64,000 nt of DNA, from contig JAAXNY010000004.1 in NCBI GenBank assembly GCA_013420905.1, forward strand, positions 992,001 to 1,056,000. Reading direction: 5' to 3'. Both the position numbers and the translations under genes were made by a program. Source of the stretch: Collybia mongolica. Taxonomy: Eukaryota > Basidiomycota > Agaricomycetes > Agaricales > Clitocybaceae. The notes beneath the pieces were generated by a model, which did no database searches, was not told the DNA's origin, and saw only the letters and a list, made by a program, of their open reading frames with translations. Of the stretch, positions 55,961 through 64,000 are shown piece after piece. Numbering within the stretch: position 1 is the stretch's first letter; the number at the start of each line of letters is the position of its first letter.

Positions 55961-57926
55961 ATCAAGTCCTGATAATCCATCAAACACTGCTTGGACTTGA
56001 ATAGGTTTCCTCGATGCGTATATCGTGACCACTGATCGGTACAGCTATAGGGTGAAGGGGGGGAAACGGACACAACGAACTACTGTGGGTTGATTCTTTT
56101 GTGTATGTGCGATGGTGCGGATTAGACGCCCATCCATCATGCTGAAAAGTGAGTCCAACGCGCGACGGCCTGCCCTAAATCCTCGTCAGGTGGCACAGTT
56201 CAGCATTTGTGTCTTCAAGTTATCTCAACGTCCAACGATCGACACTCGAGCAGTCTTTCCAACGCTATTGGCAACAATTACAGTTGTCCGTTATTCCCAA
56301 TGACCAATCTCCAATACCCCACACCTCGCCGAAGACGCATTATAACAGCCTGTGGAGAACCCTCCTAACAACCTTCTTCCCTTCCTGGTAAAAAACCCAG
56401 GACTAGGACTATATAGTTACTCGATGACGCCACATCCCCGACTCCAACCATCGCGGTCGTGAAGCGGGATAGATATACACTGCCACATACCCCTCTGTTA
56501 TGAAAATAAAGAACAGAACACCCCGGTGCTTTCGGTCTAAGCTTGGGGTTGTGGGTCTTTCAGCGGCAGGATCATAACAACTTACGATGAAACCCTCTGT
56601 TTTGGCGGCCCGGTGGGAATTCGGTGGTTCGTGTAACCCAAAATGTAGCCTCCCCACCTATACGTGCTTAGATCTCGAATGCGACCTCACCTCGTCTCCC
56701 TGGTGTTTCCTCTGAAAATGATGGTAATATCACCGTGGTGCGCGTATGCTTTTTGGTCTCTGGAAATCTCTATAAACAGCCACAGATCAAGCTTGAATCC
56801 GGATTTGGGCTGTAGATGGCCGGCGTTGGAGGCGCGCGAGGGCTCTCACCGGAGACTCGTTCCGTTTGTATCCAGCGTTGGGCCCGTTCTCGAATGCAAC
56901 GTGACTCGGTCCGGCACCTTGTAATGGGCTGCGTTACCGGGATGCGAGATGGCGGAACGGGGGGTATACTCCCGAGGCCGTTCCTCCCGATGTGCTTCTT
57001 GGCCTTGGTATGCGTGTCTCGCCCCTTGGTGAGCTTGCGGTCCGGGTCCGGGTTGGTGCTCACGAGCTTTGAAGATGTGTTTGGTTGTCTAGGGGCCGGA
57101 ATGAGGGATTAACGCGTTATTGTTCAGCTGATCAGGAACTGTGTTCGGTGGTGTTCTTCGCGGCTGACCGGGTCCCAGGCCTGGTATCTCTGGGGTGGTG
57201 CGAGCTGTCGCGTCTTTGTCTCGGGAGCCTGCGAACTGGGGATGATAAGCAATCCGGAGGGGGTGGAAGAGAGCTCGGAAGCTTCGATGAAACGATCCAT
57301 CTCTTTCTTCGCTCGTGAGTGTTCGATTTCGATTTCGGACTTTTTTGGGGCCTGGGATTGATGCAGGTGAGTGATAGTGCCATATGGTTCATGGCAAAGG
57401 CCAATATGTGTACGTTCAGGTATGTATATTCGTCGTGAGGCTCCCTCCCACGCGACATGCAAGGGGCCCGCAAAGGTTAAACGCACCAGACGAGGGGGTG
57501 CCCCTGCCGTTGGCGTTTGAAGACGTTTGCACTAGATTCGGAGCCCGCGGAGAAGAGGGTTTTCCTGTAGTTCTGGCGGAAGGATGGCGGTCGGCGGAGA
57601 AGGATTAGAGTTGGGGCGTGGGGTCTAGGCCGTGGTCTGGGTGGGAAGGAGAAGAGGAAGGTAAGTGGTAGGGACCAAAGGCGGGAATGGAGAGTCGGAG
57701 GGGAAGGGCCGGGTGGTCGCGGTGGTGATGGCGGTGGGACATGGACGTTGCGCTTCGGTGCGGTGGTTAATGGAGTGTTAATTTAATTCATTTATTTAAA
57801 TGGAAAGAGACAGGGGACAGGGACATATCGAGGGTACGAAGGGTATATCGTGGCCGCGATCTGCGCCCCTTCTCCACGCCCTGATCGAGCCGCCTCCTCG
57901 GCACTGTCATCACTCCCAAAGCAGGC
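55961..57926. other. Intergenic region, increasingly GC-rich
   Basis: Almost 2 kb with no supported gene. Several overlapping frames on both strands (56770-57608) lack motifs, introns or paralogues, and are explained by GC-rich sequence with few stops. The right part should contain the promoter of the gene starting at 57927/58005. Confidence 0.4.
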
Positions 57927-60316
57927 ATGGGATTACCAAAAGCAGCTTTGAGAAAAGCTCGGTGGACTAGATATAGAGGGCGTCGAATTTGGATCCACAC
58001 CACGATGCCACACCTCGCCTCCCATCTCTCCCTCCTCGTCTTCTTCTTCCCCCTCGCTCTCTTCGCTCTCTTCATTGTTCTTCGCTCCCGTAGTTCCATG
58101 TACTCCCCCGTCGCCGTCCTCGCCGTCCTCGCTCTCCTATCCGCCGCTCTAGACCTCGTCCCCGCCGCATTCACCGCTCAGCGCGTCGTCCATGCCCTGC
58201 TCTCCGCCACCGCCGGCGCCTCTCTCCTTCATTTACTCGCCCTCACCACCCCCCGCCACCCGCGCTTCACGCTCTTTATCATCGTCCCTATCGCCCTCCT
58301 CTGCGCCGCCACCCTCACCGCACTCTTTCCACCCACACTCCTCCCAGTCATACTTCCACCCACCCTCGCTATCCTATATACGTTATCCACCGTCCCACTC
58401 GCGATCCTCGTCCTGCACACCCGCCCTGGCGATACCCCCCCGTCAGTTCCGCTCTCCCTCTCGCTCCCATTCACGCTTCCCCCCTCGCCCGCTTCCTCCT
58501 CTGCGTCCTTCCCCTCCACCGACGAGAAACCCCCCACCTCCGACCCCCCCAGCTCGTGGTTCCCCGACCCAGAGGCCCAACCCCCGACTCCACCACAACA
58601 CCACTATACCCCGCTCCTCGTACTCGCCGCGCAGCTTGCCTCTGTCCTAGCATCCCTCTTTGTCCTCCTGACGGTTCTCCTCCAAACAACAATCGTGTTT
58701 CCCATCCTCAGCACGGCGTTCACCGCTCTCGGCCTCCTCGCCATTCTCTCCGCCTACCACAGCCTCATGTCCCGTAAGTGTCCCCCCCCTTCCCCAAACT
58801 TTTAGCTAACACCTTCACAGTACCAAATTCCACCCCACCCACACCCCTCTACGAAGCGTACACATCCCCACTAACCACCCCACCGCGCCCCCTCCTGCCA
58901 ATGCCCCTGCGCTCTCCGCTCCGCTCCAAGTCCAAGCTCCATAGAACTTTCGCGAGCCTAAAATCCTCAACTCCACCGTACACGCACACGCGCTCCCCAC
59001 CCTCTGTTTCATCGTCTTTCTTCTCCCCGTGGCCAAAACCGCCACCCCTCTCTCTTCCCCACCCAGCGGAACCCCACGCCTCGGAAAACACTGGCACCCT
59101 CACCCCACCCAGGGCAGCACACACGAGCGCGTACGACGTGGCCGACGCGTACAACGACGCCCGGGATGTGCACATGCCCTCATACAACTACACCACACTT
59201 GTGTGCAGTGCGCCCGGATCACCAGCGTCAGCGTCGTCCAGCAGCCCGCCGAGCGCAAGAGCGTACCCGCGCACCGCATCCACATCTGCCTCGGCGTCGG
59301 TATTCACGCAGCTCCCGCTGCGCCACCCGTCGTACCCCATGTATCCGACCTACACCCCACGGCACACCCTCCCAGCCTACGGGCGCGCGTGGGTCTGCCC
59401 GCCTGACGGGGACGGGATCGGGACTTTTACGAGGACCGAGTGGGGTGTAGGCCGAGACGGGGAGTGGGAGCCTGATACGGCAGACTTTACGGACCTACGC
59501 GATCCGTTTGCGAGCGCGGCGCCGCGCACGGGGGCGCATGTGAGGATTGTGAAGGGGGGGTATAGGGTCGTTGGGAGTGGGATGGGGACTACCACTGAGA
59601 TGGGCAAGGGCAAGGGAAAGGGAAAGGGAAAGGCGAGGTCTGCCGATGGGCATGTTGGTGGGGCTGGGGCCGGTGTGGACGTGGATGTGTATCGCGCGGC
59701 GAGTGCAAGAGGGGGGGGTGCGGGCAGGCAGGGGCCGTTGTGTTCTGCTTCGACGTCATCGTTGAAGGCCCATCCAATGCCTGGATCTACCTCGACCGCT
59801 CCTTCTGCCTCAACCGCTACTTTTGCATCATCTACCTCTACGCACGACGCGCACTCGGGAACGGTCGCCAGTTCGTCTCTGATGCCCCCTATACCGACAC
59901 CCCGGACGCGTATGAGCGCGTGGGGGAGACTGCCGATTCCGCTTCGGAGCACAGGAGCGGGTATGGGCATGTGTATGGGTGCGAAGACGGTCGGAGCTGC
60001 GGTGGCGTTTGGGACGAATGGAGGGACGGGGACGTTGTTGTTGCCGCTTGCGGGCGGGAATGTGAAGAAGAGGGGAAGAGGGCGGGGGAGGGGAAAGGCG
60101 AAGGAAAAAGGGAGGGGGAGGGAGAAGAATGTTGTGGGCAGTGATGTGAATGCGAGAGTCAGCGGGTGTGGAGTGGGGCGTGGGGGAAGTGAGGAGAAGG
60201 GAGGAGGAGGAGGAGGAGAGGAGGTGGTGGTGGAGGTGGAGGCGGAGGAGAGGCTGGAGGAGTCGGCGTTGTTGGCGCAGAGGCTTTTGAGGAGTCTGAA
60301 TTTGGTTGGGGGTTAG
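57927..60316 (+). CDS. Seven-pass membrane protein with long Gly/Lys-rich tail
   Basis: Exon 1 ends at 58773 and an intron (58774-58820) joins it in frame to exon 2, which stops at 60316. Start is at 57927 or 58005 (MPHLASHLSLLVFFFPLALF); the second suits the first helix better. Seven hydrophobic segments follow: LLVFFFPLALFALFIVL, VAVLAVLALLSAALDLV, VVHALLSATAGASLLHLLAL, FTLFIIVPIALLCAATL, VILPPTLAILYTLSTVPLA, LVLAAQLASVLASLFVLLTV and FPILSTAFTALGLLAILSA. A Pro/Ser-rich loop lies between helices 5 and 6. The tail of about 500 residues is Ser/Pro-rich, then basic (GKGKGKGKGKARS, KKRGRGRGRGKAKEKGRGRE), ending with a helix EERLEESALLAQRLLRSLNL. Very GC-rich codon use compared with neighbours. 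Family not recognised. Confidence 0.72.
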
Positions 60317-61340
60317 GGTTGATTTTTTCTTTGTTTCGTTTGGTTTTGGCCGTGGAGCCTCACTTGTGGTGTTTGTTTCGTTTCTGTTTGGGAGAGCTTG
60401 CGTTAACGTTGGGTACTTGATCGTCGGGCAGATGCAGACTAGAAGGATTCGAGTTTGCGTTTCCATTTTTTCGTTTTCGTTTTTGTTTTCGTTTTCGCGT
60501 TTTTGGTTCGGTGTTGTTGTTTATGACTTATTTCGAGTTCTTACCTAGAGTCTTTTTTTTTTTTTTGGGTTGTTGTGACTCGTTATCGTTGTACATATTC
60601 GTTTGTTGTCGTTAGATTGTGTGATACTATCGTAGGGTGTATTACCATTCATTACTTTTGTGTTGGCTGAACGTGGGGTGGTAGAGATCCTGTCTGGGGT
60701 CTGGATATATGGCTGTGGTTGGGCCCTGGGCTCTGATGGTTGGTGTTGGTAGGAATGAGACTCGGGGCTGCGCGTGCTGGGTTATCAATCGCGTGTGGTG
60801 AATGAGGTCACGTGCTTGACGCGTTTTGCTTGCCACATGTACCGTGACTTTTAGTTTGAGCGTGGGCCCCCGGTTCGGGGCCCTCGCTTTTGCTCTCAGT
60901 AAAAAGCAAAAAAGACAATCTGTGGTCAGTGAGTGGTCAGCTTTTAGTCAGGTTTGGACTTGAAATCAACTAGTGTTTTTGAGATGTTTCACTGACTAGC
61001 TCTCGTCATTTAATTGTTGCATTTAGTCATGCATGTCAGTTATTATTTCAAATCTCAGTCATCTGTTAGTCAATTTTTTTGGTCAATGTTCTGTCACTTG
61101 ATGTTGGCTGGTGATTTGTTCTATTGTGTTATTACTAGGTACAGAGGAGTTGGTCTGGCTATACCACTATAATACCTTGAGATTGGTCCTCACTATTGTT
61201 TCCCCCTGGGTTTTTGATGGTGTAGTTGAAGGATGGTGTTTTTTGGTGGTTGTGGTGAGGGCTTGATGTTGAAGCTGTTGCAATGAAAGTCTTGGTGTCT
61301 GTCTGAACAATAAATTTTGTCTAGAGACTTACATTATACA
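60317..61340. other. Intergenic region, T-rich then AT-rich
   Basis: About 1 kb after the seven-pass gene. It begins with T/G-rich 3' UTR-like sequence (TTTTCGTTTTTGTTTTCG), then a stretch crowded with GTCA/AGTCA words at 60925-61100. No gene seen. Confidence 0.4.
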
Positions 61341-61760
61341 AAGGCCATTGAGGCCCCTGGAAGCTCCCCTATATGTTTGGAAAAGTTTTTCATCAGAACC
61401 AGCCTCAATCCACTATATGGTCTGGGGTTTATGTCATAAAAACATAAAACATATGAAAAAAAAAAACATGAGAATTTTTGCCATACTAGGACCAAGTTTT
61501 TTTTGTTCTACTTGAGGATTGTGAACCTGGGCTCTAGCTCTTCTCAAATTGAAATGGACCAAATGAACCAGCAACCCATTACTTGAAAAAAATCCTGAAT
61601 GAAGGTCTGAAATCTGCTATACTATATATAGGCCAAGGATTTTGCCAAAATTGCCTCAAATCTGCTATTTTGGGCTGGGAAAATTGTCAATTTTGGGAGT
61701 CTCAAATCCACAAAATTTTTCCAAATATATAGGGAAGCTTCTGGGGGCCTGGCCATTGAA
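61341..61760. repeat. Foldback/MITE-like inverted repeat, about 420 bp
   Basis: 61341-61391 (GGCCATTGAGGCCCCTGGAA, then GCTCCCCTATATGTTTGGAA) pairs with the reverse complement of 61711-61760, with roughly six mismatches over about 40 bases. The loop is AT-rich and lacks coding sequence. No clear target duplication was identified, so it is a candidate non-autonomous element only. Confidence 0.45.
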
Positions 61761-61986
61761 GGCCTGATCCTAAATGAGTTTGGGGTGTAATCACTGTATC
61801 TGCTAGAAAGCAGGATGAGTAGTGTGGCTTAGGCATGGTGATGCAGCAGCAGAGAGTAAAGTGAGAAGCATAGCACAAGGAAGGGAAAGGAAGCCATGAC
61901 ACAGCAGATGGAGCTGTTCAGAGCAGGTCTTACAAAATTATGAGAAGAAAAAAAACCTATTTTTGTAAGCCAGTAATTAAGAACCC

Positions 61987-62091
61987 CTAATCGCGTGCTC
62001 ATGGGTGAGAGACAATAAAGGATAGCCGATTGCGGGAGTGCCCTGAAATCAGTGGCCTCCCGCGACATGATGATTTGCGCGAACTGCTAAA
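61987..62091 (-). repeat. 105-bp direct repeat, distal copy
   Basis: Identical to 62476-62580 except one base (CGACATGA against CGACGTGA). On the minus strand it follows the recombinase gene and a 384-bp spacer, as the last repeat (B2) of a split-direct-repeat terminus. Probably marks the element's 3' end. Confidence 0.75.
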
Positions 62092-62475
62092 TACGTTACA
62101 GGAGAGCGGGTGGGTGGGTTAAGCACGAATGAAACGAGAATACAACTAAGAGCACGAGAATAATCAGATAAGAAAGATACTACGCCGAATTAAGTGACGA
62201 AAAAGGCTCACCCAGAGCACGAGAATAAAGGGGGGAGGCGCTGACCCTGCTCGTACTCTGGGGATTTCTTTATAATGTGCAAGTGAGACATGGTGTCGTC
62301 ATAGTGAGGCAAAGCACTGAGCACTATGGTTAAGACGACATAAAATTGAGGCGGCGCAACGCAAAGCGTGTATGCACCTGAGCCACGGAGGCAGGGCAGG
62401 GCAGAGCTGCAAAGGGAGTCTCCCTGACGGGTTTTCGCCGTGATTAGCCTTGAGTAAACAATAGTTTAAACCCGA

Positions 62476-62580
62476 CTAATCGCGTGCTCATGGGTGAGAG
62501 ACAATAAAGGATAGCCGATTGCGGGAGTGCCCTGAAATCAGTGGCCTCCCGCGACGTGATGATTTGCGCGAACTGCTAAA
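62476..62580 (-). repeat. 105-bp direct repeat, proximal copy
   Basis: Begins about 115 bp downstream of the recombinase stop. Starts CTAATCGCGTGCTCATGG on the plus strand, as does the other copy. Candidate B1 repeat. Confidence 0.75.
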
Positions 62581-62696
62581 GGGCTATATTTGAAGATTGA
62601 GAGTATGGAGAGGAAAAGAGGGGGTAAGAAAGATGAGGTAAACGTACGATACAAATACAATAAAAATACAAGATGAAGAATGATGGTGGGTGCAAA

Positions 62697-63683
62697 TCAG
62701 GAGAAAAGTTGGTGACGGAATAAGAGGGTAGCTAGGAGGATGGGGTGGCGGCGGATGTAGATTTGAAATGTTTCAGAAGTCCACCGACCTATAGCTTGAA
62801 TCATTTGAGGCAGAATACCTGCTTCTGCTAACGCAGTGGCTCCACCTGCTCTGAGGGAGTGACCTCCAATGTTATTTGGAAAGTGAGATTTCAAGTGTTG
62901 AATAAACCAGGATCGGGTTGGAATAGAACCATCACGTTTGATCCAAAGTTCAGGTCGGAACGGGAACTGATGGTCACGGTATGTGAGGTATTTTGAAAAA
63001 GGATGGAGAGGGTCGTCGCCGAGATGCGTTGATTGAATGATGATTTGGTTTCCTTCAAAAAAGCGGTCGGCTTTGTGACCAGGAAGATAGAAGTCGAATG
63101 AGGAGGAGTGTACGTTGACGGAGTTCCGCATTGTAATTTTGCGAAAGTCTCGCAACTTTTTGTTGTCGGGCCATACTAATTCGCCGAGTCGCATGAGGCC
63201 ATGAAAACCTGTAAGAAGTATTGCGAGGAAGAGCTGGCCATCATATAAGGAGGAGGATGAGTAGTACGACGAGACGGTAGATAGGTCTGCACGGGTAAGA
63301 GCTTGTTTGCGAGATGGTGCCGAAGGGTTTAACTTTTTGCATCCTTGAATTGTCTTCACAACTAGGCGATGATGGCGGTGAGACCGAACGTTGGGAAAAA
63401 AGGGTTCGAGTTCGTTGCAAATGCCAGATAAGTATGAGTCAACAGACTTGGGTTTGATGTGATGACACATGTACACAGCGTAAAGGCTGAGTGTGTCTGG
63501 TGTTGGGTCAATCAGGAAATTATGGATGTTACAGAAGTTGATATACGAGTTTAACGCCGAGGAATAAGAGGCAGCTGAGGAGGCTTCGATAGCACTGGCA
63601 ATAGCAATGGCACGCTCACGGACGAGGCGCTCCTTCGTCCAAGCTTCCCGCTGGGGTTGTCTGGATGATGGTGAAAGAATCAT
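62697..63683 (-). CDS. Tyrosine recombinase of the DIRS/Ngaro-like element
   Basis: 328 residues, start at 63683. An N-terminal core-binding helical domain (RERAIAIASAIEASSAASYS, SYLSGICNELEPFFPNVRSH) is followed by the catalytic domain. The catalytic residues are the Arg in HGLMRLGELVW, the HxxR pair in GGHSLRAGGATALAEAG, and the Tyr in GRWTSETFQIYIRRHP, the R-H-R-Y set of tyrosine recombinases. The start ATG overlaps the stop of the upstream RT/RNase H frame (ATGA at 63683-63680), so coupled translation is likely. No stop or shift within, so this gene looks intact. It would integrate circular cDNA without a target duplication. Confidence 0.88.
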   Translation of the reverse strand: MILSPSSRQPQREAWTKERLVRERAIAIASAIEASSAASYSSALNSYINFCNIHNFLIDPTPDTLSLYAVYMCHHIKPKSVDSYLSGICNELEPFFPNVRSHRHHRLVVKTIQGCKKLNPSAPSRKQALTRADLSTVSSYYSSSSLYDGQLFLAILLTGFHGLMRLGELVWPDNKKLRDFRKITMRNSVNVHSSSFDFYLPGHKADRFFEGNQIIIQSTHLGDDPLHPFSKYLTYRDHQFPFRPELWIKRDGSIPTRSWFIQHLKSHFPNNIGGHSLRAGGATALAEAGILPQMIQAIGRWTSETFQIYIRRHPILLATLLFRHQLFS

Positions 63684-64000
63684 AGTGCAGCTTCCCCCAG
63701 CGTTAGTCGTGGGGGTGAGAACTCGGTGATAGCGAGCCCGGGGTGAAGTATGCGAGCAGTAACGGCATCAAGACGCGAAAGCGCATCGGCAACTTTGTTT
63801 TCATCTCTTGGGATGTGAAATACTCTGAATTGAATTCCAGTCTTTAGCAAGAGGTCGATTGCGGTAATGAGAATTGGGTTGTAAGGTGGTAGCGCGTGCA
63901 GGGTGTTAAACATGTCAAAGGTGTTTGAATTATCTGTTAAGATAGCAAGGCGCTGAGGCTTAGTGGATACGTGCTCGCAGACATGATGGAGAGCTGAGAG
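63680..64000 (-). CDS. RNase H end of the reverse transcriptase ORF (partial)
   Basis: Open from the right edge to TGA at 63680. It reads LAILTDNSNTFDMFNTLHAL, ILITAIDLLLKTGIQFRVF and HIPRDENKVADALSRLDAV. LTDN, HI.R..N..ADALSR is the RNase H C-terminus typical of DIRS/Ngaro-type and gypsy-type elements. The RT core lies beyond the window. It shares the bases ATGA with the recombinase start. Confidence 0.85.
   Translation of the reverse strand, partial: LSALHHVCEHVSTKPQRLAILTDNSNTFDMFNTLHALPPYNPILITAIDLLLKTGIQFRVFHIPRDENKVADALSRLDAVTARILHPGLAITEFSPPRLTLGEAAL

Larger units (their letters stand above)
61987..64000 (-). mobile_element. 3' end of a tyrosine-recombinase (DIRS/Ngaro-like) retrotransposon
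   Basis: Minus-strand order: end of reverse transcriptase/RNase H (from the right edge), tyrosine recombinase, first 105-bp repeat, 384-bp spacer, second 105-bp repeat. This is the B1-A2-B2 arrangement of PAT/Ngaro-type split direct repeats; the A1 copy would lie outside the window to the right. The element enters from the right edge. Confidence 0.75.

Noticed and set aside
56770..57608. Overlapping frames on both strands in the GC-rich stretch before 57.9 kb
   Set aside because: High GC lowers stop frequency; frames contradict one another and carry no motif.
58192..60144. Pro- or Arg-rich alternative frames inside the seven-pass GC-rich gene
   Set aside because: The main frame has seven clear membrane helices and a splice that keeps frame; the others are shadows.
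1..64000. tRNA, rRNA genes, CRISPR arrays and telomere repeats
   Set aside because: No cloverleaf-like A/B boxes, rRNA cores, spaced repeats or TTAGGG runs were recognised; a covariance-model scan was not possible.

Overview
The window reads as nuclear DNA of a mushroom-forming basidiomycete (Agaricomycetes). Genes are cut by many short introns of about 45 to 70 bases (GT...AG), intergenic spaces are short, and several gene families typical of Agaricomycetes are present: a MYND-kelch protein, BTB proteins, seven-pass membrane proteins and a doubled beta-sandwich membrane protein family. No species is claimed, and all gene structures were spliced by eye.

Housekeeping and cell-cycle genes form the backbone: a TAPT1/Emp65-type ER membrane protein (15.0-17.4 kb), CDC6/Cdc18 with two MCB boxes in its promoter (20.0-22.2 kb), SPO11 (25.1-27.4 kb, minus), a two-finger C2H2 protein (27.9-29.1 kb, minus), a BTB protein (29.7-30.9 kb, minus), an RGG-box protein (31.4-33.3 kb), the bifunctional thiamine enzyme THI6 (33.8-36.0 kb) and mitochondrial ribosomal protein uS7m (42.3-43.0 kb). 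An O-fucosyltransferase-like type II membrane protein lies at 10.4-11.8 kb (minus), next to a kelch-MYND pseudogene with two in-frame stops (12.0-14.3 kb). A signal-peptide/single-pass protein with a C-terminal PPxY motif lies at 23.5-24.8 kb.

Four paralogues of one membrane protein family (two beta-sandwich-like domains, one membrane helix, long tail) occur as two tandem pairs: 1.3-5.3 kb (minus) and 36.6-42.1 kb (plus). A tandem pair of seven-pass proteins lies at 6.5-9.9 kb (minus). A second seven-pass family has three tandem members at 43.5-56.0 kb: A intact, B disrupted, C a remnant.

The most striking region is 45.4-55.3 kb. Seven-pass gene B is broken by a Tc1/mariner element (TA target, 212-bp inverted repeats, DD34E transposase). 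That element is broken in turn by a 6.9-kb Ty3/gypsy chromovirus (465-bp LTRs, GATAG target duplication). The retrotransposon has an apparent Tf1-like self-priming site, a GGGTTTT -1 frameshift heptamer touching the gag stop, a chromodomain integrase, one in-frame stop in pol, and an extra 337-codon ORF with two zinc knuckles between pol and the 3' LTR.

The right end (62-64 kb, minus) holds the 3' part of a tyrosine-recombinase (DIRS/Ngaro-like) retrotransposon: the end of RNase H, a tyrosine recombinase starting in an ATGA overlap, and two 105-bp direct repeats that fit a split-direct-repeat terminus. Between 57.9 and 60.3 kb is a GC-rich seven-pass protein with a long cytoplasmic tail. I saw no tRNA, rRNA or CRISPR array.
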